Below, piece by piece: positions 55,625-64,000 of a DNA stretch of 64,000 nucleotides. Origin of the DNA: an uncultured Planktomarina sp. (GTDB lineage: Bacteria; Pseudomonadota; Alphaproteobacteria; Rhodobacterales; Rhodobacteraceae). Below the pieces are notes generated by a model. It was not told where the DNA came from. It ran no database searches and saw nothing but the letters and a program-made list of their open reading frames with translations. Location: NCBI GenBank assembly GCA_905182455.1, contig CAJJBJ010000002.1:682001-746000 (forward strand), given 5' to 3'. The position numbers and the translations under genes were made by a program. Numbering within the stretch: position 1 is the stretch's first letter; the number at the start of each line of letters is the position of its first letter.

Positions 55625-56619
55625 GCGTAGCGTTCAGGCCCAGCCCATTGCGCCGCTGAATAGCGATCACCATTGACCCAGCCCATGGGCAAGGTCGCCT
55701 CAACGGCGTTCAATTCTTCGGCGCTCAGTCCATAGTGGCTGCCCGCGACCAATCCTTTGAAATGCTCAACACTGCGGGTCCCGGGTATTGGCAAAATATG
55801 GTCACCCTTTGCCAAGCACCAGGCAATCGCCAAGCCAGCCGCCGTGAGGCCTAGTTCCGCAGCCAAAGCCCGAAACGGGGCGGCGGCTGCAATATTCAAG
55901 CTCAAATTGGGCTCCGTAAAGCGCGGGTTCTTTGCTAGAAATGGCATGGCCTGTGCGACCTGCAGCCCATGTGGCTTGTCAGTCAACAAACTACGACCCA
56001 CTGGCGAAAAGGCAACAAATGTTGTCCCCAGATCAGCACAGGTTTGGATCACACCGAGCTCAGGGGTGCGGGTCGACAATGAATATTCAGACTGAACCGC
56101 TGCCACCGGATGCACCGCATGTGCCGCGCGCAGCGAGCTTGGGGATATCTCAGAATAGCCGAACCCCACGATTTTGCCCGAGGCGACAAAGCCCGCAAGC
56201 GTTTGGGTCAGCTCTTCAATCGGGACATGCGGATCACGGCGGTGAATGTAGTAGAGATCAATTTGCTCAACACCCATACGCTCCAAACTGGCATCTAGCT
56301 GGCCTTCAAGATAGCCAGTTTCATTGTTGAACAGGCGGTTTGGATCACTGCGATCCGTGATACCACCCTTGCTTGCAATGTGAAAAAACGACCGCGATTC
56401 GGGATTTTTTGCCAGATAGGAACCGATATGGGTCTCCGAGCCGCCTTTGCCGTAAACATTGGCCGTGTCGATATGGGTCACGCCCAAATCACAGGCCGCG
56501 TCCAAAATTGCAAAGACCTCATCGCGGCTGACCTCGCCGTAAAAATTCGAAAAGGACATCGCGCCGATTCCCATCCGCGAAACCTCTGCACCCGTATGCG
56601 AGAAATTACGTTTTTTCAT
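55621..56619 (-). CDS. Aldo/keto reductase
   Basis: 332 residues, AKR barrel. Catalytic [12 protein letters not shown] (Asp, Tyr) and the later Lys and His (YYIHRRDP) are in place, and [15 protein letters not shown] near the end fits NADPH binding. It reduces aldehydes or ketones, or oxidises sugar alcohols; the substrate is unknown. Its ATG overlaps the cmk stop (ATGA), so it is read from the aroA-cmk transcript. Confidence 0.9.
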   Translation of the reverse strand: MKKRNFSHTGAEVSRMGIGAMSFSNFYGEVSRDEVFAILDAACDLGVTHIDTANVYGKGGSETHIGSYLAKNPESRSFFHIASKGGITDRSDPNRLFNNETGYLEGQLDASLERMGVEQIDLYYIHRRDPHVPIEELTQTLAGFVASGKIVGFGYSEISPSSLRAAHAVHPVAAVQSEYSLSTRTPELGVIQTCADLGTTFVAFSPVGRSLLTDKPHGLQVAQAMPFLAKNPRFTEPNLSLNIAAAAPFRALAAELGLTAAGLAIAWCLAKGDHILPIPGTRSVEHFKGLVAGSHYGLSAEELNAVEATLPMGWVNGDRYSAAQWAGPERYA

Positions 56620-57230
56620 GAGATTATTCCTTCTTGAACGATAGAGACTGCAACCGCAATCGCCGCATCGATTGTCAGATTGGATGTATCGATCACCACC
56701 GCATCCACAGCAGCAATCATAGGGGCTTCGGCACGCTCAGCGTCGCGGGTATCGCGAGTCGTCACATCGGCGAGCACCTGATCAAAATCAATTTGAGTGC
56801 CGCCGGCCACCAGCTCTTGATGCCGACGCCGCGCGCGCACTTCAGCACTTGCGGTCACAAAAAGCTTTACCTCAGCCTTAGGACAAATCACTGTACCTAT
56901 GTCGCGTCCATCCAAAACAGCACCACCTTCACGGCGAGCAAAGCCCCGTTGAAAGGCCAGCAATTCTGCGCGCACCTCAGCCATGACAGCCACCTGAGAT
57001 GCAGCTAGCGCCACCTCTGGGCTACGCAAATTTGCGGCGTCCAAATCTTCAGGCCGCAGGGATTGGGCAGCCACCAATGGATCGGCACCTTGTAACATTT
57101 GCGCGCCAACAGCCCGGTACAACAGCCCGGTGTCTAAATGCGCCATGGCAAAATGTGCAGCGACAGCCTTGCTGATCGTGCCTTTGCCTGCGGCGGCGGG
57201 TCCATCAATGGCGATTGTAAAACTCATCAT
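56616..57230 (-). CDS. cmk: Cytidylate kinase
   Basis: 204 residues. The P-loop GPAAAGKGT and [11 protein letters not shown], then [20 protein letters not shown], identify Cmk. It phosphorylates CMP and dCMP. It lies 10 bases after the GFA gene. Its usual follower rpsA is displaced by about 3.8 kb here. Confidence 0.96.
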   Translation of the reverse strand: MMSFTIAIDGPAAAGKGTISKAVAAHFAMAHLDTGLLYRAVGAQMLQGADPLVAAQSLRPEDLDAANLRSPEVALAASQVAVMAEVRAELLAFQRGFARREGGAVLDGRDIGTVICPKAEVKLFVTASAEVRARRRHQELVAGGTQIDFDQVLADVTTRDTRDAERAEAPMIAAVDAVVIDTSNLTIDAAIAVAVSIVQEGIIS

Positions 57231-57240
57231 CTACCCTTGC

Positions 57241-57654
57241 TTAGCTGTAAAATTTCGCGGTGAGGGCAGTATCATCCGCATCCGCCTGAGCCAGACCATC
57301 GGTGATCTCATAATAGTCCCCCTTATCGGCGCAAAAGATGTGGCCAGAGATTGTCACTCCGGTCGCTCCATCAAAACAACCTGCAAAAATTGACAGGTTG
57401 TCACCCAGGCCATCCCAAAACATTTGGCTGCCACATGTGGCGCAAAACCCGCGTCGTGCTCGCTCAGAGGACTGATACCACGTCACCTCGCCCGTTATCG
57501 CGACCTTATCGCGAGCGGCAGAGGTGGCGGCTACAAAATGGCCACTTGATTTACGACATTGTGAGCAATGGCAGGCGATGACCGGGCGCAAAGGACCCGG
57601 TGTGGTAAAGCGCATCTGCCCGCAAAGGCAGCTGCCTGTCAGCCTGGCGCTCAC
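57241..57654 (-). CDS. GFA-family (CENP-V/GFA domain) zinc protein
   Basis: 137 residues. The zinc ligands CxCG near residue 9 (SCLCGQMRF), CHCSQCRK at 28-35 and CATCGS at about 71-76 are the GFA pattern. The prototype binds glutathione-hydroxymethyl adducts; others have unknown thiol roles. It starts with GTG at 57654 and overlaps the aroA stop (GTGA), so it is in the aroA-cmk operon. Confidence 0.9.
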   Translation of the reverse strand: MSARLTGSCLCGQMRFTTPGPLRPVIACHCSQCRKSSGHFVAATSAARDKVAITGEVTWYQSSERARRGFCATCGSQMFWDGLGDNLSIFAGCFDGATGVTISGHIFCADKGDYYEITDGLAQADADDTALTAKFYS

Positions 57655-59000
57655 ACCTCGGTCCGACGAATACTGGCACCAAGATGTGCCATTAAAGGTT
57701 CGAATATTGGAAAGGACGTCGCTACGGGAACACCATCATCGATGGACATGCCTTGGTCCGCCGCCATGCCCAAAATCAGGAACGACATGGCAATGCGGTG
57801 ATCAAGGTGGGTCGCAGCAGTGGCGCCACCCTTCACAGAGCCTCCGCAGCCATGCACATGCCACCAATCAGGGCCCTCCTCCACAGTGACACCGGCCGCC
57901 CGCAGACCTGTCGCCATGGCTTCAATACGGTCACTCTCTTTGACGCGGAGCTCCTTCACCCCATGCATGCGGGTGATGCCATCGGCAAAACTCGCCACCA
58001 CAGACAGGATCGGATATTCATCAATCATCGAGGCTGCCCGCTCTGGTGGCACGGCGATGCCATGCATATTTGGGGAATATTTTGCCCGCAAATCCGCAAC
58101 AGGTTCACCGCCCTCTTCGCGCATGTTCTCGAATGTGAGATCTGCACCCATATCTTGTAGCGTGTAGAACAGACCAGCGCGGGTCGGATTGAGGCCAATA
58201 TTTGGCACCAAAACATCGGACCCTTCCACGATCAAAGCCGCACAAACGGGAAAGGCAGCGGATGACGGATCGCGCGGCACGATGATATCCTGCGGGTACA
58301 ACTCGGGTTGCCCCGTGAGGGTGATCACTCGGCCCTCTTCGCTATCTTCCACGGTCAATTCCGCACCAAAGCCCACCAACATGCGCTCGGTATGATCGCG
58401 TGTGGCCTCTTTCTCTATCACCACCGTCTGACCCGGCGCATTCAAACCCGCCAGCAGAACCGCAGATTTCACCTGCGCAGAGGGCATCGGCACCGTGTAG
58501 CAAACAGGAACGGCCTCAGCGGCACCAACAATCGTCAACGGCAAACGCCCTTCAGAGCGGCCATGTGACTGCGCACCAAAAAAAGTTAAAGGATCAGTGA
58601 CCCGGCCCATAGGGCGTTTATTTAAACTGCCATCGCCCGTGAACGTCGCAGTAATGGGAGACGTGGCCATAGCGCCCATGATCAAGCGCACGCCCGTGCC
58701 AGAATTACCGCAATCAATTACATGATCCGGCTCGGCAAATCCACCCACGCCCACACCATGCACCGACCAAGAGCCGCCACCATGGCTGATGACCTCTGCG
58801 CCGAAAGCCTGCATGGCCTTGCCAGTATCGAGCACATCAACCCCCTCAAGCAAGCCCTGAATGCGGGTCTCACCCACGCTCAAAGCGCCCAGAATGAGCG
58901 ACCGGTGTGAGATAGACTTATCGCCCGGCACATCCGCCTGCCCCGTCAACGGGCCAGACTTTTGTGAAGTCATCGGAATTGCTGCACCATGGCCAGACAT
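57651..59000 (-). CDS. aroA: 3-phosphoshikimate 1-carboxyvinyltransferase
   Basis: 449 residues. [34 protein letters not shown] and [20 protein letters not shown] are EPSP synthase signatures. It catalyses the sixth step of the shikimate pathway. It follows trmB by 73 bases and overlaps the GFA gene. Confidence 0.97.
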   Translation of the reverse strand: MSGHGAAIPMTSQKSGPLTGQADVPGDKSISHRSLILGALSVGETRIQGLLEGVDVLDTGKAMQAFGAEVISHGGGSWSVHGVGVGGFAEPDHVIDCGNSGTGVRLIMGAMATSPITATFTGDGSLNKRPMGRVTDPLTFFGAQSHGRSEGRLPLTIVGAAEAVPVCYTVPMPSAQVKSAVLLAGLNAPGQTVVIEKEATRDHTERMLVGFGAELTVEDSEEGRVITLTGQPELYPQDIIVPRDPSSAAFPVCAALIVEGSDVLVPNIGLNPTRAGLFYTLQDMGADLTFENMREEGGEPVADLRAKYSPNMHGIAVPPERAASMIDEYPILSVVASFADGITRMHGVKELRVKESDRIEAMATGLRAAGVTVEEGPDWWHVHGCGGSVKGGATAATHLDHRIAMSFLILGMAADQGMSIDDGVPVATSFPIFEPLMAHLGASIRRTEV

Positions 59001-59073
59001 ATAGGTCCCCTATTTAGTTGCAGGAGTGATAGCGTCCAAGCTAGACGAGGTCCACACCTCAGGTTCGGTCAAT

Positions 59074-59766
59074 CTATGATTTTTGAAATGTCATATAGTG
59101 CGGGGTGCGGTCTTCGCGCAGGGCTTTTTGCTCATAGCGCGTCGAGATCCAATCCCCCCAAGGCGCGCGCCAATCTTCGGGCCCTTCAGCCAACCAGTCA
59201 AAACCAGCCTTCGGCACCTCTCCCAGGGTTTGGCGGACATAGTCTTCAATATCCGTGGCCACACGAAATTCTGCACCGATTTTCAAGCACCGGTTCAACG
59301 GTATGAGATGTTCTGGCGTCACAAAACGGCGGCGGTGATGGCGCAGTTTGGGCCAAGGGTCCGGGTAAAGTAAAAACGCTTTACTGACAGTTTCATCTGG
59401 CAAAACATCCATCAAGTTGCGTGCATCGCCCATATGCAACTTGATGTTGTTCACGCCCGCCTTGCGCATCTTGCCCAAAAGCATCGCAACACCGTTCACA
59501 TAGGGTTCAACGCCCAAAAACTGGACATCGGGATTTTGGAGCGCTTGGTGCACCAAATGCTCACCGCCGCCAAAGCCAATTTCGAGCCAAAGCGGCCGGT
59601 CACCGGCAAGCTCTTGCATGTCCAACGCCGCCCGCTCTGGATTTTCTTCACGGGTAATTCCAGCGACTGAAAGGCCTGGCAGGTCCTCTTCCAAATAACG
59701 GTCCTGCGCGGCATTCAGAGCTTTACCCTTGATGCGACCATAAAAATTCCGGTGATCCATCGCCAT
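59074..59766 (-). CDS. trmB: tRNA (guanine-N7-)-methyltransferase
   Basis: 230 residues. WLEIGFGGGEHLVHQAL is the SAM site and FLLYPDPWPKLRHHRRRF the family signature. It makes m7G46 in tRNA. M3 is an alternative start. It lies 74 bases after metK. Confidence 0.96.
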   Translation of the reverse strand: MAMDHRNFYGRIKGKALNAAQDRYLEEDLPGLSVAGITREENPERAALDMQELAGDRPLWLEIGFGGGEHLVHQALQNPDVQFLGVEPYVNGVAMLLGKMRKAGVNNIKLHMGDARNLMDVLPDETVSKAFLLYPDPWPKLRHHRRRFVTPEHLIPLNRCLKIGAEFRVATDIEDYVRQTLGEVPKAGFDWLAEGPEDWRAPWGDWISTRYEQKALREDRTPHYMTFQKS

Positions 59767-59840
59767 CTCTCAAAAAAAATTTGCGCCTGAGCTCACCCTG
59801 AATATGTTGTCCATCAGAGCGCGCAAGCGCGCCCCTGCGC

Positions 59841-61022
59841 CTACACGGCTTTTTTCAGCGCTTCAACCAGATCGGTTTTTTCCCAGCTGAACCCACCATC
59901 AGCTTCCGGCGCGCGGCCAAAGTGGCCATAGGCAGCTGTGCGCTGATAGATTGGGCGGTTCATGCCCAAATGCTCACGAATGCCACGCGGCGTGAGATCC
60001 ATACAGTGCGCGACTGCGCGCTCTATGGCCTCATCGGGAACCTGACCTGTGCCATGGGTATCCACATAAATTGATAGGGGCTTTGAAACGCCAATCGCAT
60101 AGGACAGCTGCAGTGTGCAGCGTTCCGCCATTCCAGAAGCCACAACATTCTTGGCCAAATAGCGCGAAGCATAGGCCGCCGAACGATCAACCTTTGTTGG
60201 ATCTTTCCCAGAAAATGCACCACCACCATGCGGAGCCGCTCCGCCATAGGTGTCCACAATGATCTTGCGACCCGTCAAACCTGCATCACCATCCGGACCA
60301 CCGATGACGAAAGTGCCCGTCGGGTTGACCCACCATTCCGTATTGGCTGTGATCCACTCTGGAGGAATAACTTCGCGAATATAGGGCTCAACAATGCCAC
60401 GAATATATGCGCTGTCTTGATCTTCTGAGGTATGTTGGGTCGACAGAACAATCGAAGTGACCTCTACCGGCTTGCCATCCACATAACGCAAAGACAACTG
60501 CGATTTGGCGTCGGGGCCAAGATCACGCTCGGTGCCGTTTTTGCGCACTTCAGCCAAACGCCGCAGGATTGCATGCGAATATTGAATAGGTGCAGGCATC
60601 AGCTCTGGGGTTTCGGTGGTGGCATAGCCAAACATGATTCCCTGGTCGCCAGCGCCCTCATCCTTATCTGACGCAGCATCCACACCTTGCGCGATATGCG
60701 CTGATTGTTCGTGAAGCAGGTTGGTGACTTCAACAGTCTTCCAGTGAAATTTATCTTGCTCGTAGCCAATGTCTTTTATGCAATCACGGACGATTTTCTC
60801 AATCTGGCCCATATATTGCGAGAGTTTAGCTTGGTCTGTTAGTCCAACTTCACCGCCGATAATAACGCGGTTGGTGGTGGCAAAGGTCTCTGCCGCGACC
60901 CGCGCTTCGGGTTCCTCGGCTAAAAAGGTATCCAAGACGGCGTCAGATATACGGTCGCAGAGCTTATCAGGATGACCTTCAGAAACGGATTCTGAGGTGA
61001 AAATAAAATTTGATCGTGCCAT
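59841..61022 (-). CDS. metK: S-adenosylmethionine synthetase
   Basis: 393 residues starting [39 protein letters not shown] and [19 protein letters not shown] are diagnostic (ATP and metal sites). The frame is open upstream to 61091, but that would run through the riboswitch; ATG 61022 with GGAGC is the start. It makes SAM from methionine and ATP. Confidence 0.97.
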   Translation of the reverse strand: MARSNFIFTSESVSEGHPDKLCDRISDAVLDTFLAEEPEARVAAETFATTNRVIIGGEVGLTDQAKLSQYMGQIEKIVRDCIKDIGYEQDKFHWKTVEVTNLLHEQSAHIAQGVDAASDKDEGAGDQGIMFGYATTETPELMPAPIQYSHAILRRLAEVRKNGTERDLGPDAKSQLSLRYVDGKPVEVTSIVLSTQHTSEDQDSAYIRGIVEPYIREVIPPEWITANTEWWVNPTGTFVIGGPDGDAGLTGRKIIVDTYGGAAPHGGGAFSGKDPTKVDRSAAYASRYLAKNVVASGMAERCTLQLSYAIGVSKPLSIYVDTHGTGQVPDEAIERAVAHCMDLTPRGIREHLGMNRPIYQRTAAYGHFGRAPEADGGFSWEKTDLVEALKKAV

Positions 61023-61025
61023 GGG

Positions 61026-61072
61026 AATGCTCCAGTGAAATGTAAACTGCGTCAGGAAGCCGTTGCAGATAA
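61026..61072 (-). promoter_or_regulatory. SAM/SAH-type riboswitch upstream of metK
   Basis: On the minus strand the leader has CTGCAACGGCTTCCTGACGC, closing CTGC/GCAG (61065-61068 with 61047-61050), then an A/U-rich linker and TGGAGCAT, in which GGAGC lies just before the metK start. The AACGGCTTCCTG core with a pseudoknot to the ribosome site is the pattern of the small SAM/SAH riboswitch class found before metK in Rhodobacterales. Pairing of GCUUCC with GGAGC would hide the Shine-Dalgarno when SAM is bound. Confidence 0.9.
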
Positions 61073-61107
61073 GTCTGAGTAGAAGCCTCATACTTCAGCG
61101 TCAACAC

Positions 61108-62559
61108 TTATGTCCAGTGGCGGCGCCAAAAAGCCACGAAACAAAGGCATAGCGCCATAAATACTGTTGCGGCCCAAGGGTATGTAGCGAAAAATGGGGC
61201 CGGAAGGCTGGCGGGAAGCGGCACGTCAACGAAACCCGCGTCCTCTCCCTCAAGGTGTGCACCATATCCTCCACGTGGATCTATCACCGTGCTCACACCA
61301 CGATTTGCCACCCTAACCATGGGCAAGCCCAACTCGATTGCACGGGCGCGGGCTTGGGCGAAATGCTGCGCAGGCCCCTGCCCCGCGCCAAACCATGCAT
61401 CATTGGTGATCAAAACCAAAAGATCAGGCCGAACCGCGCTACGGCCAACAAATTGCGGGAAAACGCCCTCATAGCAAATTAAGGGTTGGATCTGGCCAAT
61501 GCCGTCAATATTCAGCGTACTCGGCCCATCTCCAGACGAAAACCCCGCACGTTGTAGCCCAAACCAGCCAGCCACCCGCGCAAAGGGCAAATATTCACCA
61601 AAGGGCACCAATCGGCTTTTGTGGTATTCAGCCTGCAACTCTCCTTGAGGAGAAATGATCCCAAGGCTATTGAAATGAAAACCTTCGGGGCGACTGCTTT
61701 GATATCCAACTATGACCGAGGCGTCTTGTGCCACAGCCGCAATTTCGTTCTTGGCAATATCGATGGGCAAATAGACTGAAGTCTCCGACCACACGATCAA
61801 ATCCACTGGCGGGTCCGCCTGCGTCAATGCCATGTGGCGCTGATAAATACTCTCCATTTTATCTGGATCCCATTTATCAGACTGCTCCACATTAGGATGA
61901 ATGAGCCGAACAATAGCTGCGTCATGTGACGTTTCCACAGCAGCAATATTTGGAACAATTTGGAACACAAAAGCAAAGGCGATGAGCGCCACTGAATAAA
62001 CCAATCGCGCATGTGCCACCCCGTAGGCCATGACAAGCGTCAGCAATGTCATGCCATATGGACCCATCACGGCGGCCAGTTGATACAGCGGCGTGTCAAT
62101 CCACACATAGCCAATCAAGCCCCAAGGAAAGCCGGTAAACACATAGGAGCGGGCTACTTCAGCTGCCAAGAGCGCGAGACAGATCAACAGCGGTGCGCGG
62201 CCTTTAACCAAAGCAGAAGCCGCCCCCCAGAAAACCGCCAAGCCCCCGGCCATTGCAGCAAGCGCAAAAGGCGCCATCCAGCCGGTCGCCTCCAAATTCA
62301 CCAAAAACGGCTCCATGATCCAAGCCAGAGACGCGGCAAAATAGCCACTGCCTAACAGCCAACCAGTGGAGAAATAAGAAGTGTCAGAGGATTGGTGAAT
62401 TGCCCAAAGCCCAAAGCCCAGACCCAAAAGCGTTAGAGCTGGCGTGTCGATGGGAGCTTGGCCCGATCCGGCCAGCCCCCCCGCCGCAAAAATCATCAGC
62501 AGCCGCTTCCAACGCGGTGCTTTGTGCCACAGATTAATCGGTATCAGCGTGTCGAACAT
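61108..62559 (-). CDS. lnt: Apolipoprotein N-acyltransferase
   Basis: About 483 residues: six or so N-terminal membrane helices, then a carbon-nitrogen hydrolase domain with catalytic Glu in IVWSETSVYLP, Lys in EYHKSRLVPFGEYLP and Cys in PLICYEGVFP, and one C-terminal helix. It adds the third acyl chain to lipoproteins such as Pal. ATG 62559 is preferred; it overlaps the corC-like gene by 26 bases. Confidence 0.95.
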   Translation of the reverse strand: MFDTLIPINLWHKAPRWKRLLMIFAAGGLAGSGQAPIDTPALTLLGLGFGLWAIHQSSDTSYFSTGWLLGSGYFAASLAWIMEPFLVNLEATGWMAPFALAAMAGGLAVFWGAASALVKGRAPLLICLALLAAEVARSYVFTGFPWGLIGYVWIDTPLYQLAAVMGPYGMTLLTLVMAYGVAHARLVYSVALIAFAFVFQIVPNIAAVETSHDAAIVRLIHPNVEQSDKWDPDKMESIYQRHMALTQADPPVDLIVWSETSVYLPIDIAKNEIAAVAQDASVIVGYQSSRPEGFHFNSLGIISPQGELQAEYHKSRLVPFGEYLPFARVAGWFGLQRAGFSSGDGPSTLNIDGIGQIQPLICYEGVFPQFVGRSAVRPDLLVLITNDAWFGAGQGPAQHFAQARARAIELGLPMVRVANRGVSTVIDPRGGYGAHLEGEDAGFVDVPLPASLPAPFFATYPWAATVFMALCLCFVAFWRRHWT

Positions 62560-63430
62560 GGGCCCGAAGCCTTTTGATACGGCGCGGATCGGCATCGACG
62601 ATTTCAAACTCAACGCCCGCAGGATGGTTGATCACCTCCCCGCGTGCGGGAACGCGCCCCAGCAACATGAAAACCAAACCGCCAAGCGTATCCACTTCTT
62701 CAGGGTCGACTTCTGCAACTTCGGTCAAATCTCGACCAATTTCTTGCTGAAATTCATCCAAAGGGGTTTTGGCCTGCGCTAGATAGCACCCCGGCTTTTC
62801 AATCAGCCAAAAAGCGCCCTCGTCTTGGTCATGTTCATCTTCGATTTCACCGATCACTTGCTCGATCAAATCTTCTATGGTCACCAAGCCATCCGTTCCG
62901 CCATATTCATCAATCACCAAAGCCATATGAATGCGGTCCGCTTGCATCTTTGTAAGCAGCACACCGATTGGCATCGAGGGTGGCACGAACAGCAAGGGGC
63001 GCAACATGGTTTTCAGGGCCAAACGTCCACCGGAGCCGTTGAACCCATGCTTAAGTGCGATATCTTTCAAATGCGCAAATCCGAGCGGCGTATCCAAGGT
63101 GCCATTGTAAACCGGCAATCGGGTCAAGCCCGTGTCACGAAACACATTTACAAGATCTTCTTTTGTGATTGTCACTGGCACAGATTTGATGTCAGCCTTC
63201 GGCACCATCACATCTTCAACGCGCAGCTGCCGCAAATTCCAAATGCCCGGTGTGATCTCTTCACCCTGAGGCCCAATATAGGCCGATGCGTCCGGATCCG
63301 GAATCTGTCCTGAAAATGCCCATTTCAACCGGCCCCAAAAGCCCAGCCCCTTTAAACCCGTACTTGACGGGTCATCGGCCACATCAGAGTCGCCATTTTG
63401 ATCATCTATATGTGGCATAGCACCGTTCAC
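62534..63430 (-). CDS. CorC/HlyC-type CBS-domain protein
   Basis: 298 residues: two CBS domains (about 70-190; VEDVMVPKADIKSVPVTITK and MALVIDEYGGTDGLVTIEDL) and a C-terminal transporter-associated domain (VDTLGGLVFMLLGRVPARGE). It lacks the DUF21 membrane part, as in CorC. It is linked to metal-ion balance in relatives. It starts with GTG at 63430, overlapping the ybeY stop. Confidence 0.9.
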   Translation of the reverse strand: MNGAMPHIDDQNGDSDVADDPSSTGLKGLGFWGRLKWAFSGQIPDPDASAYIGPQGEEITPGIWNLRQLRVEDVMVPKADIKSVPVTITKEDLVNVFRDTGLTRLPVYNGTLDTPLGFAHLKDIALKHGFNGSGGRLALKTMLRPLLFVPPSMPIGVLLTKMQADRIHMALVIDEYGGTDGLVTIEDLIEQVIGEIEDEHDQDEGAFWLIEKPGCYLAQAKTPLDEFQQEIGRDLTEVAEVDPEEVDTLGGLVFMLLGRVPARGEVINHPAGVEFEIVDADPRRIKRLRAHVRHADTD

Positions 63431-63930
63431 TGGGTTTCATCATTTATGTCATATGGATTGAAAATGCCAAGCTTGGCAAGGACATCGATCTCGATTTGTT
63501 CCATCAATTCCGCATCCGTGTCTTCTATGTGGTCATAACCAAGGAGATGCAACGTCGCATGTATCAAAAGATGGCTCACGTGGTCTGAAATTGCAAGGCC
63601 AGCCGCCTCCGCCTCGCCTATACAGGTCTCAAATGATAATGCAATATCGCCAAGCTCTGGATTAAGGGCGAAGTTCGGGACCTGCCCGGCCACATCACTG
63701 GCGAGATCAGCAGAGGGCCAAGACAGCACATTCGTCGGTTGCGGCTTGCCGCGAAAATCCTTGTTGAGCAGCGTAATCACGGCATCATCACAGGCCATAA
63801 CAACGGCGCTGGCATCCTCCGGAAATGTTAAATGCTCCGACAAAGAAGTGCCCACCCGTGCCCCAATCTCCGCAAGGTTTTGCGCGTCCCATCGGGTGTC
63901 TTCAATCACAAACTCAAAGCTGAGGTTCAT
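63427..63930 (-). CDS. ybeY: Endoribonuclease YbeY
   Basis: 167 residues with the zinc motif HATLHLLGYDH (H124, H128, H134). It takes part in 16S rRNA 3' maturation and quality control. ATG overlaps the phoH stop and its own stop overlaps the corC-like gene (GTGA). Confidence 0.96.
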   Translation of the reverse strand: MNLSFEFVIEDTRWDAQNLAEIGARVGTSLSEHLTFPEDASAVVMACDDAVITLLNKDFRGKPQPTNVLSWPSADLASDVAGQVPNFALNPELGDIALSFETCIGEAEAAGLAISDHVSHLLIHATLHLLGYDHIEDTDAELMEQIEIDVLAKLGIFNPYDINDETQ

Positions 63931-64000
63931 TGAGTATCCGCATCATAGGCGTCAATAATTGCCGCCACCAGAGGATGGCGCACCACATCTTTGGAGGTGA
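63927..64000 (-). CDS. phoH: PhoH-family protein, C-terminal end only
   Basis: The last 23 codons of the gene are in the window: TSKDVVRHPLVAAIIDAYDA and the stop TGA at 63927, which overlaps the ybeY start (ATGA). The TSKDVVRHPLV ending and the phoH-ybeY-corC-lnt order identify it. The start lies beyond the window. Confidence 0.85.
   Translation of the reverse strand, partial: TSKDVVRHPLVAAIIDAYDADTQ

Noticed and set aside
61023-61091. Extended metK N terminus from an ATG at 61091
   Set aside because: It would translate through the SAM/SAH riboswitch; the family start is at 61022.
1-64000. tRNA, rRNA, CRISPR, insertion sequence or prophage
   Set aside because: Scanning for T-loop consensus, repeated spacers, transposase-like proteins and terminal repeats gave nothing convincing.

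Overview
The window looks like a chromosomal segment of a Roseobacter-group alphaproteobacterium (Rhodobacterales). This rests on protein similarity recalled from memory, on the neighbourhoods ruvCAB-ybgC-tolQRAB-pal-cpoB-tilS-ftsH, aroA/cmk/rpsA/ihfB/lapA/trpF/trpB and phoH-ybeY-corC-lnt-metK-trmB, on a SAM/SAH-type riboswitch before metK, and on a short Rhodobacterales-type intergenic repeat. A relative of Planktomarina (RCA lineage) is possible but not shown. No rRNA, tRNA, CRISPR array, prophage or insertion sequence was seen.

Region 1 (1-26735) is a methylated-amine island. Trimethylamine is oxidised to TMAO by Tmm and demethylated by Tdm to dimethylamine plus formaldehyde. Dimethylamine is demethylated by DmmABC (with DmmD) to monomethylamine. 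GmaS makes gamma-glutamylmethylamide, MgsABC makes N-methylglutamate and MgdABCD oxidises it to glutamate plus a C1 unit. FolD and Fhs carry the C1 unit on tetrahydrofolate towards formate. Accessory genes are an ammonium transporter, a GlxA/AraC regulator, an XRE-cupin regulator, an FMN-riboswitch-controlled ribH, a DMT exporter and two small membrane proteins that are easily overlooked. Broken genes lie at its seams: an NTF2-like relic, a frameshifted membrane protein and a pdeM tail.

Region 2 (27014-39261) is a minus-strand housekeeping block: MOSC protein, ftsH, tilS, cpoB, pal, tolB, tolA (frameshifted), tolR, tolQ, ybgC, a conserved unknown, and ruvBAC. Region 3 (39564-48225) is mixed: DUF1127 protein, prmA broken by two frameshifts, msrA, two MFS transporters, an L-lactate dehydrogenase-type flavoprotein, rplY, pth, a decayed DUF2332 gene and a DUF2237 gene. 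Region 4 (48271-52798) is trpB, trpF, lapA, ihfB and rpsA. Region 5 (53044-56619) is an accessory islet between rpsA and cmk: a frameshifted CHMI-like gene, a LacI-type regulator divergent from a phytanoyl-CoA-dioxygenase-family gene, and an aldo/keto reductase coupled to cmk. Region 6 (56616-64000) is cmk, a GFA-family gene, aroA, trmB, metK, lnt, corC-like, ybeY and the tail of phoH.

The most notable observations are the near-complete amine pathway in one island, the loss of the usual zinc-ligand cysteines in the SoxD-like subunit, two riboswitches, and several broken genes (tolA, prmA, DUF2332, NTF2-like, CHMI-like, a 4-TM protein, pdeM). These point either to real gene erosion in a streamlining genome or to indel errors in the assembly. 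Gene names are by recognition of sequence; no database search was run.
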